Below are positions 49,514-58,529 of a stretch of DNA of 64,000 bases, piece after piece. The notes under the pieces were generated by a model. The model was not told the origin of the DNA. It searched no databases and saw only the letters and a list, made by a program, of their open reading frames with translations. A program made the translations under genes and the position numbers. Each line of letters begins with the position of its first letter. The first letter of the stretch is position 1. Source of the stretch: Flectonema sp. DT1601 (Eukaryota; Euglenozoa; Diplonemea; Diplonemida; Diplonemidae); NCBI GenBank assembly GCA_964019425.1, contig OZ025800.1, positions 817,501 to 881,500 of the forward strand. Direction: 5' to 3'.

Positions 49514-50323
49514 TTAGCAACCTATTCGAATCGCATTTCTGTTTGCCCACTTTGGAAGGAACGGGTTTTGTGTTTCAGCTTCAGGTCTTTTCCATTTTGC
49601 GAATCCAGGTGAGCAAGAACAGTGTTTTTTTTCAATCTGTTTAGGTGGTGAAATAGTTGCCGCAAGAACAACTCTATTAGCATCTCCCCCACGAGGAATC
49701 TTTATTGATAGTCGAGAATTAGTAGGTTTTCTCGCATAGTCACAAGGACCAGGAGAAGACTGTTCCCTATCAACTGCACTACTCAAAGGTATCTTTAAAG
49801 ACCCTCCTCCAGTTGTATACATTAAATTAATTCTCTCTGAGTTTCCTATAACACCTCCTTTAGTCTTTGGTTGGACATCAGAATTACTAACACCAGGTGT
49901 TTGTCCTTTATGTTGATCAAGACTGTTGGATGGGTTGTAAGCACGTGAGAAGGTTTGGTCATGAGAGGTTCTGAATATAAGTTTATCACCTGACTTTATA
50001 TTATAATAAGCGACACTTGGTGTTTGAGTTCGTTCGAATGGAATATGAGCGTTTCCAACAACGCCTGAAAGAGGAATAGTAATACCCGGCATCTTATAAC
50101 ACCAACAGTCACCGCAGTCACATCGGCGGAGGATACCCGCAGTGGTCGGTCGTTGTATTGGAATTTTTCGTTGTCGTTTTGCATTACTTGGAGTCACTAC
50201 ACTCCTGAGTGATGCTGATGTTGGACGCTGTTTTGCTTTAAGAGAAGACTTTTTTGAAGTAGCCTCACAAGCATTTGCAGTTTGTGGTCTTGCCCGTGGT
50301 AGTTTTGATCTATCTGCTGCCAT
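49514..50323 (-). CDS. Sperm-tail PG-rich (SHIPPO)-like protein
   Basis: 269 residues. N-terminal third basic and Ser/Thr/Pro-rich with two PTxAxxxR-like pieces (RPTSASLRS, RPTTAGILRR), as in axonemal microtubule-binding proteins. A Cys cluster follows (CDCGDCWCYKMPG), perhaps a metal site. Later segments resemble STPGPxxY repeats: QTPSVAYYNIKSGDKL and SPGPCDYARKPT. Such proteins line the inside or surface of flagellar microtubules. Repeats are few and imperfect, so the family call is moderate. The acceptor is the weakest in the set: the tract lies about 30 bases upstream and the nearest AG (TATATAAAAAAG) is purine-rich. Confidence 0.6.
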   Translation of the reverse strand: MAADRSKLPRARPQTANACEATSKKSSLKAKQRPTSASLRSVVTPSNAKRQRKIPIQRPTTAGILRRCDCGDCWCYKMPGITIPLSGVVGNAHIPFERTQTPSVAYYNIKSGDKLIFRTSHDQTFSRAYNPSNSLDQHKGQTPGVSNSDVQPKTKGGVIGNSERINLMYTTGGGSLKIPLSSAVDREQSSPGPCDYARKPTNSRLSIKIPRGGDANRVVLAATISPPKQIEKKHCSCSPGFAKWKRPEAETQNPFLPKWANRNAIRIGC

Positions 50324-50841
50324 TGTTTCTCTTTTTTATATAAATGTGCAGTTCAAAAAAAATGATCTAATCAACACAATCGTTGTAATATTTTATACCT
50401 GACTGAATAAAAAAATAAAATTACATTTCAATCACTTCTTATAAATTAACAAAACTGACCTCTTCTGAGTCTTATGATGTTGTTTTTGGCTACTTTTTCT
50501 TTCTCTACTTTTTTTTTTTTGTCTTCTTCTGTTCTTTCTTCCATTCCGTTCTGTTACTTTTTTTTTTTTTTTTTCTCCTCATTAAATCGACTTTTTTTTT
50601 TTTTTTTTTAGTTGTTTTTTTTGTCAATAACCCTACTGGATGGGCATAAGCCCAAATGGCTTGATGAAGGACGCGTGGTGTACACGTTAAGTTGCTTCGT
50701 AAAAGAGAAAAGCTCTTTGGTGAAGTTATCTGGACCAATGCAGGCGTTCGCTGGATTGCGTAGCGCGCTGTCGTCCGGTGATTGAAAGTCCTGATGGGGA
50801 TTGCACCGCTAAGAATTTACATAATCACAGCTGTGATATTC
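50324..50841. other. Spacer with T-rich tracts and a G+C-rich structured island
   Basis: 50508-50625 is almost pure pyrimidine on the plus strand. 50636-50815 is markedly richer in G+C than all surrounding non-coding DNA and contains several adjacent hairpins (see separate entry). Confidence 0.6.
50636..50815. ncRNA. Candidate structured non-coding RNA, strand uncertain
   Basis: An island of about 180 bp with mixed composition just after the small-Tim gene stop. On the plus strand it shows a row of hairpins: GGGC-ATAA-GCCC (50642-50653), CGTG-GTGTA-CACG (about 50673-50685), AAAGAG-AAAAG-CTCTTT (about 50703-50720), and GGTG/CACC arms near its right end. It contains TTGATGAAGGACGCG, reminiscent of the GATGAAGAACGC of 5.8S/LSU rRNA, but the rest does not match. 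It could be an unrecognised ncRNA, a fragment of rRNA-like DNA or a structured 3' UTR. No tRNA A/B boxes or Sm site are visible. Confidence 0.3.
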
Positions 50842-51210
50842 TTATGATGCCCGTGTTAGAGATTCCACTTGACTCGCTGCAACTAAGTTCAATAATTCCT
50901 CCTGCATTGGTGATGATTTGAAGGCTTCTACTGACATTGAAAATGCTTTTTGATATTTCTTATGACACAACGACACGCATTTCTTCTCTCCTCCGTATTC
51001 CTTATCACGCTTTCTCTCATCGAGGTCTCTCCTCCAGGCTGTTCGAATATCCTCTTGGTCCATACATTTATCAAAACACGCTTCTAAGGCAACATGCTTT
51101 GAGTGTTTCACCGCATGCAGCTGTTGATAAAACTGAGCAGTTTGTAACATTTCCATCTGTCTGGCTGTCATTGGAGGCATACCGGCAGGCATACCCATTT
51201 GTTGCGCCAT
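50842..51210 (-). CDS. Small Tim (Tim9/10-type) intermembrane-space chaperone-like protein
   Basis: 122 residues with twin CX3C motifs, CFDKC and CVSLC, the disulfide-forming hallmark of small Tim chaperones that escort hydrophobic proteins across the mitochondrial intermembrane space. QMEMLQTAQFYQQLHAV before the first pair is a typical helix. Two features are unusual: the loop between the pairs is 28 residues rather than the usual 11-18, and there is a Met/Pro-rich N-terminus (MAQQMGMPAGMPPM). That length could mean a lineage-specific Tim or another twin-CX3C protein. Acceptor ATTCATAAACAG (AG 51228-51229) gives a 17-nt leader. Confidence 0.75.
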   Translation of the reverse strand: MAQQMGMPAGMPPMTARQMEMLQTAQFYQQLHAVKHSKHVALEACFDKCMDQEDIRTAWRRDLDERKRDKEYGGEKKCVSLCHKKYQKAFSMSVEAFKSSPMQEELLNLVAASQVESLTRAS

Positions 51211-51229
51211 GATTATGCGATGAAGTGCT

Positions 51230-52206
51230 GTTTATGAATTATAATTATACTAAAAATAAAGCACCATGGGTCTGTAATTAGATAAACCTTTATGATATAG
51301 ACGTATATGTGCTGTTTAAGGAAATATTAAATCAAAAGCCTCCTTACTAATGCAAGCTACCAAAAGAACTTCCATAATATCAACATCATTCATATCTAAA
51401 GTGTAAGTGTCTATTATTGATTACGCAGATGTAACATATCAAGATCTGACTAAGGAATTAATTTCCAAATGTGAGACTTCCAACCATGACAAGTCGAACT
51501 GTAAAGGTCCAACGGCTGAGAAAACTGTTTTTCGACTCCCAAGATCTGATTGGTTTTGTGAACTGCGGATAGTCACCTCCGACAGTAACGATGAGAGCAT
51601 CTAAAGAGGAAATCGTATCCAGCAGCAGTAACATTTTTAAGACCAGAAAGAGGAACTTAATTCCTAACAGTAGGAACACTACCGAGAGAGATCAACTTCA
51701 GTGAGTGATATTAGAATTGCGTAAAGAAATCTTCGGATTGCCGGAAGTATCAAATGTTTGTCGATACCAATTAACTCATCGAATGTCTTGTCTATTCTTT
51801 CTGATCACGTCGGAAGTTTCTTTTTCAAGACCTCATCAAGAACAGTTTTCGCCATTCATTCCCTCTCAATGAGAAGCCAACTGTGTCACTACCACAGGAA
51901 ATCTGATCAAAGTTACCCAAAACTTACATTTGCAGTAAACCTGCAAGGGAGGAGACTAATTTAATTAATAAGAACAACTAAAACAAAACAAACACGATAA
52001 TGCTATAGTAACGTCCCTGTACCCAGGAAACCATTCGCTTAAATTTAATTAATAATTTGTAATGTCTAGCGATGTCATTATTCTTATAACAACCAGTCAA
52101 TAATAATAAGTGTTATTCTAACTCCTAATAGCAGTATCTCATGTGCACTAGCGGAGTGTTTCCTTATGTGCTACCGTTGAATCTCACTTGTATCGTTTCA
52201 TACAAT
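51230..52206. other. 1-kb spacer without a recognised gene
   Basis: Mostly 3' UTR of the ADPRM-like gene. Mixed composition, few homopolymers. Short frames on both strands near 51407-51679 overlap each other and lack acceptors. Nothing supported. Confidence 0.55.
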
Positions 52207-53595
52207 TTATGGAAATACTTTTGCCAGCCTCCTCCTCCTCATCAAATACAACAAAAACACAACGGGAGTTATGTAAGTCATCACCGCAAGAACTTCTATT
52301 ACAGAATATGTTCGCGGTGAATCGAAGGAAACATTGTTACCAGCGAGAATTGAACTGGGGAGAGGTGTAGAGGTGTCAGCGGTACTCACAATAGATGCGG
52401 ATGTGGGTTTGGATGTAGATTTGGATGTGGATTTTATCTGGCCAGGCAATGCTTTGCCAGAAGGTAACAATGTAACGGCATGAACAGAAGGATGTTCAGA
52501 ACCTTTAGGAAATAAAATACTTGTTGGAGCGTTATTATTTCCTGGAATTGATAAGTGAGTTCGACTGAGGTAGTGAGTTTTTGGAAAAGGAAGATAGTCA
52601 TAACGATGATCAGCGAGTGGAGAAGAAAAATTTAAATACTTCACGAACGATGTCCCCCACGAGACCCCACGCAGTAATAACTTATCCTCATGTACGTCAA
52701 CAACAACAAATGAATTATTAATTGTCTGCACCATTCCTGAAGTAGTCCATAAGTGAATATGATGATTGTTGGAAGCCAAATATGTTACGTGGCGATGAAC
52801 GTGAACGTGTCCGTTTAGCCAAACTTTTGCACACTTATAGTTGCTCAGCATATCGAGTATTTTACTTTTATCCCAAGTATGCATATCATTATTATTGTAT
52901 CCAGTTAGAAGAGGTGTATGAGCGAGGAGGAGTACTGTTTTATTTTGATCACATCCTTCTCGGATTTCATTTTCTAACCAACGAAGTTGTTGTTCACCCA
53001 CACCTCCATTATGTGTTTCCCAATGATGCTGACCTGATGATTTTAGTGTTTGGCTCATCGATTGAGCTTCTTTATAGTTTGCACTTGTCTGATCATTTCC
53101 AAAAGTTGAAATAGCAGATGTATCCACTGCAATAATTTTATAATTACTACTACTAATCACAGGGTGATCCAATACGTATTTCCTAGAAGACAGGTTGAAA
53201 GCTTTGTTAACTTCCTCTTGTGATGAGATTCCTTTAAAATCATGATTTCCCAACACATGATAAGTCCTCGGTAAAGGATCACGTAACTCTTTCAGTATAG
53301 CGTCTCTGTATTGACTTGCTTTTTCTTGAGTCATATCCCCGAGGTGTGTTATAAATGATAGAGAGGGTTCTTCTTGAATCAGATAGTCCCTCATTTCGAT
53401 CATTTTCGCAACGGATAATTTATAATGTCTCATGCCTGAAGGTTTCATAGTACCGTACTGAGTATCAGCGAAGACCGCAAATGAAAACAACGGATTTCCC
53501 AAATCAGATCCCAGAACTCGGTAAGCTTCTTCTCTATTTGGAGGGAGACCGAACTGCGTTGCTAACACCGCAAGCGACAGCAGTGATAGTAACAT
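52207..53595 (-). CDS. Membrane-anchored calcineurin-like phosphoesterase, ADPRM-like
   Basis: 462 residues. N-terminal signal peptide (MLLSLLSLAVLATQFG), one C-terminal helix (SVIEVLAVMTYITPVVFLLY) and a short basic tail, so the catalytic part should face the lumen or outside. Metal-binding motifs run in order: FADTQYGT, HLGDMTQEK, VLGNHDF, LLAHTPLL and NGHVHVHRH. Spacing and NGGVGEQQLRWLENEI resemble ADPRM, the Mn-dependent ADP-ribose/CDP-alcohol diphosphatase. The last motif is GHVHVH instead of GHDH. Secreted ADPRM-like or sphingomyelinase-like phosphodiesterases are alternatives. Several N-glycosylation sequons (such as NLSS, NFSS, NVSF) fit an exported protein. Acceptor CTTCAAATTTCAG (AG 53615-53616), 19-nt leader. 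Confidence 0.82.
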   Translation of the reverse strand: MLLSLLSLAVLATQFGLPPNREEAYRVLGSDLGNPLFSFAVFADTQYGTMKPSGMRHYKLSVAKMIEMRDYLIQEEPSLSFITHLGDMTQEKASQYRDAILKELRDPLPRTYHVLGNHDFKGISSQEEVNKAFNLSSRKYVLDHPVISSSNYKIIAVDTSAISTFGNDQTSANYKEAQSMSQTLKSSGQHHWETHNGGVGEQQLRWLENEIREGCDQNKTVLLLAHTPLLTGYNNNDMHTWDKSKILDMLSNYKCAKVWLNGHVHVHRHVTYLASNNHHIHLWTTSGMVQTINNSFVVVDVHEDKLLLRGVSWGTSFVKYLNFSSPLADHRYDYLPFPKTHYLSRTHLSIPGNNNAPTSILFPKGSEHPSVHAVTLLPSGKALPGQIKSTSKSTSKPTSASIVSTADTSTPLPSSILAGNNVSFDSPRTYSVIEVLAVMTYITPVVFLLYLMRRRRLAKVFP

Positions 53596-53616
53596 CTTTG
53601 TTGTTATTCGGCTCCT

Positions 53617-54110
53617 GAAATTTGAAGCTGCAATTAAACAACAGAACCAGGGAACTCTCAGTAAAATAAGTAAACTCGTACACGATTTATTAATTCCTAC
53701 GAGGGGATGAAATACAAAATATAAATAAACTTGACCTCCACTTAAATATCAATAAGGTCAACGATGCCATTTAGTAGCATTCAATCATTACACGTTGTAA
53801 GTGACGAGGATAATTGCCAAACGTGTTTTACATCTCTTTTGTGGTGTCGATTTTCTATAAATCGACCTGCTACCCTCCACCTGGTGTTGCCTCCTCAGTG
53901 GTTGTTTTTTTAGCTCTTTTTTGGTCTTTTTTAATTTTTTTAATCAGCTTTCCCCATTCTGTCCGAAGCCGCTTCGCAAAGACGTCGATGTCGCCGCTAT
54001 TTTTATTTTTATTTTTTATTTTTTTCCCTTACAAAAGTGACACCATAATTCCTCAAAAAAAAGAAATAATAATCAAAAATACCTCTCAATTCCTATTGCG
54101 CAAGCCAGAG
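53617..54110. other. Spacer between SEPSECS and phosphoesterase genes
   Basis: About 490 bases; SEPSECS 3' UTR, with T-rich patches at about 53907-53945 and 53998-54025. No SECIS-like element recognised. Confidence 0.55.
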
Positions 54111-55520
54111 TTAGATAAGGCTGACTCGTATTGTTGGAGTGTGAGCCGTAGTTTTCGAAGGAACATCCGCAGATCGTCTTTCTGTGTTTGATTCGTTTTT
54201 TTTTTTAGGAAAAATATCACTTCTTTCCGATAAGTAAACAAGCACATACTTCTCACCTAACTTAACCACTCTAGGTCCAGAGACGCAATGATTAAATAAA
54301 GCTGAACCAAGTGCAGTGACTTGTGGATTTGGCAGGGAAGATAACGTGATGCAGAAGGAGATGTCATTTCGGGGTGAGATTAATGTAGTCTCTCCAAACT
54401 CAGCAGCTAAATCGTTCATCTTTGAATGAAATATCGTTAAAGCTGATTGTCTCTCTGACAGTAATCGTTTATAACCCACACGCCCAAGGGATAACAATGT
54501 TATGAACATGTCGAGAATAGGACTTCCAGATGCCCGACCTGCGTATGTTGCTGCGATGTGTTTTAGTGATGCATCGGTTGGCGTAGCAATGACAGATCCT
54601 CCGACGGGAACCATGAAATTCTTATCACCAGATTGAATGATAGCGTCTACTCTACCATGTTCAATTGATGAGTTTATTGCTTTCATTATAGGAGAGCTTT
54701 GAACCCCGTAAGCATTATTTATTACGTGAGGGATATTATGCTTCTTACACATCCTACTTATGTCTAATACTTTATCTGGACTCCTTGGAGCGAAGCATGA
54801 TGTTGTTGAGAGGACGCAGTGAATATTATTTGATCCACCACATTCTTCTATTGCCTTCTCCATTCCTTCTATATCAGTTATGTAAAAATTTTTATTTTCA
54901 GGATCTGGAATTAGCTCTATGACTTTTGCTTTGAATCCTGCTGTGTAGATGCATTTTAAACAAGTTTTTTGATCAATTCGAGACCATATAATCCATTTCT
55001 TCTTTAGCGTAGGACTCGTATCGGATGAACTATCACTACTGTCGGATGACGATGATAAAGATTGAAGAACAAGTGATAATGACATTCCTGTAGCAAGTGG
55101 AACAACCATCGCTGATTCTATTAGTTTGATACCAGCTAATCGAAGAGTATCAGCAACCATTAAGTTTGTAAGTGAATAGAGCAGTGATGAGCCAGCTGCT
55201 TTTGGTTGGTTGGCGATTAAGTCACCTGATCGACCAATACCATGTGAAAGCCCACTGTGACGTTGTTTCACAAGATTGCTGTAGACGCGACCTTCACGTT
55301 CACCAACACCAACATTACCAACGTAGTTGTTGGAGTCCATTAACGAAATATAATTTAGAAAATATTGAATAACATCATCTGACCAACCGTCATCAGGAAG
55401 TCTCCTCTGAGCCATTAAACTCTGAATCATTGACTCCACACGTTGTAAGGCACTGTTAGCATTTTGTATGTATGCTTTGTTTACAATACCACACGCTAAA
55501 GATGTACTTCCCTCATTCAT
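54111..55520 (-). CDS. SEPSECS: O-phosphoseryl-tRNA(Sec) selenium transferase
   Basis: 469 residues, single exon. A pyridoxal-phosphate enzyme that converts phosphoseryl-tRNA(Sec) to selenocysteinyl-tRNA(Sec) with selenophosphate. Conserved landmarks: the start region RRLPDDGWSDDVIQYFL, SNNYVGNVGVGEREGRV, HGIGRSGDLIANQPKAAGSS, VLSTTSCFAPRSPD, NNAYGVQSS and IQSGDKNFMVPVGGSVIA with the PLP lysine, then YAGRASGSPILDMFITLLSLG. Slightly shorter than the roughly 500 of animals, with a Ser/Asp-rich insert near residue 155 and a polar C-terminal tail. Its presence implies the organism makes selenoproteins. Acceptor TATATTTTCCAG (AG 55547-55548), 26-nt leader. Confidence 0.95.
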   Translation of the reverse strand: MNEGSTSLACGIVNKAYIQNANSALQRVESMIQSLMAQRRLPDDGWSDDVIQYFLNYISLMDSNNYVGNVGVGEREGRVYSNLVKQRHSGLSHGIGRSGDLIANQPKAAGSSLLYSLTNLMVADTLRLAGIKLIESAMVVPLATGMSLSLVLQSLSSSSDSSDSSSDTSPTLKKKWIIWSRIDQKTCLKCIYTAGFKAKVIELIPDPENKNFYITDIEGMEKAIEECGGSNNIHCVLSTTSCFAPRSPDKVLDISRMCKKHNIPHVINNAYGVQSSPIMKAINSSIEHGRVDAIIQSGDKNFMVPVGGSVIATPTDASLKHIAATYAGRASGSPILDMFITLLSLGRVGYKRLLSERQSALTIFHSKMNDLAAEFGETTLISPRNDISFCITLSSLPNPQVTALGSALFNHCVSGPRVVKLGEKYVLVYLSERSDIFPKKKNESNTERRSADVPSKTTAHTPTIRVSLI

Positions 55521-55785
55521 TGTTTTTTTTTTTAGAGAAAGAGGGAATCTGGAAAATATAATAAATTCGATGATTAAATTACAACAATAATAAACAATGA
55601 ATACCTGTAAGTCAATCTATGGTACTGGATTAGAGTTAACCAATTTTTTTTAAAAAAAGAAATCTATAATAGGATACAAGAAGAATGAAAAAAAAAATAA
55701 TAACAGAAATATACATCTAGATATAAGAAGGCAGAATGGGGGAATGGGAAGGGAGGAAAACCGAATATCTTTATTAAATATGTGT

Positions 55786-58143
55786 TTACCTCCACCGCTG
55801 TACCTTCTTGAGTTGTGTCTTCGACCTCCTCCTTGTGGATGGCAACGACGGTATCGATTGCTCTTCACCAGAAGGTATCGCACCAGATCCAATAAACTGC
55901 GCGTACTTTTGAACATTCGTCATGTTCGATCCCGGTATAAATGGTCCTCTAGCGACGTTTCCCAGGATATCATTATGAGATAAATGACTAAAACTAGTCG
56001 GTTGACCAGGTGTCCATCCACTAGGACTTGTATTTCTACTGGATTGCAGTGATGCTGGTTGTCTGGAAGGAGAATTGCGAGAGCTTGAAGACGATTTTCG
56101 AGGCATGTTTGAAACTAGAGAACCACTTCCATCAAACAAGTGTTCGTGACCAGGGAACGGTGCGATTGGTAAGTTGCCAATACTGGCTGTACTACGAGAA
56201 ACAACTGATGTGTGAGGTACGGGTACTTGTGGAACAGATTCAGGTTCAAATGGACCAGTCTGGCCAACATTCATTGCATCATCGTAGATATCATGCCCTG
56301 CAGCAACTTCTGATGGTGACCTCAACATGTCCATATTAAGATCATCATAACTGACTGGTCTATCACTAATTGTTTGCATTACTTCACAAACTCCTGCTGT
56401 TGCTGGAACTGAAAAAGTTTCAGTTATGACATAGCCAAACAAAGCAGTTGTTAACTTTATTCTTTTCTCCTTTCTTGATAGATTATTTGCACCATAATAA
56501 TATCCCCTTTCAGGTGACGGCAGATGCTGTCCATCTGTCGTGTATTGACCTTTAACACGAAATTGAGCTGCTGAAAACACTTGTGCCAAATCATTATAAT
56601 TTATAGTGTCAACCGGATCGTTCATATACGTGCCGTTGATGTCGATTATGAAATACTCTTCGTAGGCTATTGTGTCTATTTGTGAGAGTTTCTCATATAG
56701 GGTGCTTTTTAATTGATCTTTCTCACTCTCAGATTGAGGTACTGCCTGGAGCAAATCCCTCCATCGAGGATCCTTCAACAGGAGTATTAATAAAGCAAGA
56801 GTGGCTTCTTGGACTTTGTCGCTTGTTATCGAGTGAAGTAAGACGTGTAAAATTTCAGAGCTGTTGTTCCCAATTAGTTGTGAGTATAACAGGTCTATAG
56901 AGGTTTTTGTAATTGCCGATTCTACGAGAAACAAAAACGTTTCCCATCTTTTAGTAACACCACAACTCTCGGTCCCCGACGATCGGTCATGACTGAACAA
57001 TTGTAATCCGTTTTGCGAAATCGAACTGGATTCTATTAGTAGACTCCTCCAGGCGTTTAGTTCTAAGAATTTTTCAAGAAAGTTTTGTCTTGTTGAGGAG
57101 TATCCAGTTCCATTCCCGGATGCTTCAATTTTTAGAATCGTCGAAACTAATCCACACGAACTGCTTACGATATCAAATTGATTATTCCGTTGAAGGACTG
57201 CGCTGGTTAGCTGAACCAAAGACTCAATAATAACAGGACTAGTCTGAATACGAGCTGTATAAAATGATTTATAAGAACCTAACACCAACGATATAATATC
57301 AAACAGCATTATAGCGACGTATTTTGATTGTTCGTGTTGAAGCATTGTTATTATTCGTTCTATTATTGTAACATCTAGGAGGTGTTCTGCGTACGTTTCA
57401 GCGATTAACTTTATTATAGCACAGAGATAGTTGCGTACCATTGGAACAGTTTCGTTACAGAATGAATCAAAAAAGAAATCAGATGCTCTTAGTCTAATCA
57501 CTGCTTCTCTCGCATCAGTGACTTTACTAACAAAAACAAATAGACATTCCGCAGCTGCGGCTTTTATGTCTTGATTCGCATTGGACGGCTCAACAGTATT
57601 TGGTGGTTGGACAAAAAAGTGAAGCAGAATATCAATTGCACCCATAGAAGTTAAAACCTTAAACAACGTGGCCTCAATAGAAGGATCAACTGTAGCTGCA
57701 GTACAGCAAGCTGTTATTATTTTAGTTAAGGTTTGTATGCACTGTACTTGAATGTTGTGAATCCCAACGTCAGTAAACGATTGTTGGTTAACATAACTAG
57801 GTGTTAATTCCGTCACTGGACAAGTCGCATACGCCAACAGCACATTAACAAGAGTCATTTCCTTATCCAAAGCCAGGACTTTAAGACGACAAGGGTCAGT
57901 ATCTGACTCAAGTAAATTCACAACTAAATTTAGAAATTCCCTCGTATCATGAAGACTTAGTTGTTGGTCATCTCTTCCTTGCAATTCACCTTTTAATGAC
58001 AACAGACTGTTTGTTAAACATTGAAGAATTGTACGCAAACAAGCGATTTCTTCATCAACTCCCTGACCAGTTGCTGTTTCCGTTGACGACATTGACGGTG
58101 GCATCATCATAGCAGTTGAGTTTCGCCGGACTGGCAGCGGCAT
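55786..58143 (-). CDS. Armadillo/HEAT-like helical repeat protein, unrecognised
   Basis: 785 residues from the ATG at 58143. Residues about 25-500 are alpha-helical repeats (TREFLNLVVNLLES, GIHNIQVQCIQTLTKIITAC, KVLTSMGAIDILLHFFVQ, RNYLCAIIKLIAETYAEHLL, VAIMLFDIISLVLGSYKSF); a compact region (about 510-620, FIIDINGTYMNDPVDTINY) and a Ser/Pro-rich tail follow. The general form recalls p115/Uso1-type tethers, but I cannot confirm homology. The frame is open 14 codons upstream; the acceptor CTCTATTTCTCCCATTTCAG (AG 58162-58163) gives an 18-nt leader and MPLPVRRNS as the start. A GTAAAC donor overlaps the stop; a 73-nt intron to 55717 (ATATCTAG) would swap the end for about 20 hydrophobic residues (stop at 55650), a possible tail anchor. 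Confidence 0.78.
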   Translation of the reverse strand: MPLPVRRNSTAMMMPPSMSSTETATGQGVDEEIACLRTILQCLTNSLLSLKGELQGRDDQQLSLHDTREFLNLVVNLLESDTDPCRLKVLALDKEMTLVNVLLAYATCPVTELTPSYVNQQSFTDVGIHNIQVQCIQTLTKIITACCTAATVDPSIEATLFKVLTSMGAIDILLHFFVQPPNTVEPSNANQDIKAAAAECLFVFVSKVTDAREAVIRLRASDFFFDSFCNETVPMVRNYLCAIIKLIAETYAEHLLDVTIIERIITMLQHEQSKYVAIMLFDIISLVLGSYKSFYTARIQTSPVIIESLVQLTSAVLQRNNQFDIVSSSCGLVSTILKIEASGNGTGYSSTRQNFLEKFLELNAWRSLLIESSSISQNGLQLFSHDRSSGTESCGVTKRWETFLFLVESAITKTSIDLLYSQLIGNNSSEILHVLLHSITSDKVQEATLALLILLLKDPRWRDLLQAVPQSESEKDQLKSTLYEKLSQIDTIAYEEYFIIDINGTYMNDPVDTINYNDLAQVFSAAQFRVKGQYTTDGQHLPSPERGYYYGANNLSRKEKRIKLTTALFGYVITETFSVPATAGVCEVMQTISDRPVSYDDLNMDMLRSPSEVAAGHDIYDDAMNVGQTGPFEPESVPQVPVPHTSVVSRSTASIGNLPIAPFPGHEHLFDGSGSLVSNMPRKSSSSSRNSPSRQPASLQSSRNTSPSGWTPGQPTSFSHLSHNDILGNVARGPFIPGSNMTNVQKYAQFIGSGAIPSGEEQSIPSLPSTRRRSKTQLKKVQRWR

Positions 58144-58161
58144 TTTGTTCCTATCAGTGTT

Positions 58162-58182
58162 CTGAAATGGGAGAAATAGAGG
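58162..58182 (-). promoter_or_regulatory. Splice acceptor that sets the helical-repeat gene start
   Basis: CTCTATTTCTCCCATTTCAG on the minus strand, 18 bases before the ATG at 58143; one of the strongest in the window. Confidence 0.7.
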
Positions 58183-58183
58183 C

Positions 58184-58529
58184 ATTTAAAATTTTCAGAA
58201 TTGTTTTAGGAATAATATTAAAAAAAAAACATATTTTTAATTTTAAAAAACATTAGGACAAAAGAACTTTGGGTTTTGTGGGAAAGATTATAATTTTTTT
58301 TTTTTCTTTTTTATTTTGGGGGAAAATATCAGAGGTATGGTTACAAGACAAATATAGGAAAAGATTTTCACGGATTTAAACTTTGTTCAATTTTCTTTTT
58401 TATTATTATTATTTCAGCTAGAACAGATATAAAAAACAAGTTACCTTCAGTAACTATTATCAAAAACACCCAATTCAAATTGGTAGTTTATCACGTCGCT
58501 TAGTTTACATAGCCTCGTCAAGTGTAATA
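58184..58529. other. Spacer
   Basis: About 350 bases, 3' UTR of the next gene with A/T-runs. Nothing else seen. Confidence 0.6.

Noticed and set aside
50636-50815. tRNA or 5S rRNA in the G+C-rich island
   Set aside because: No cloverleaf, no B box and no 5S consensus on either strand.
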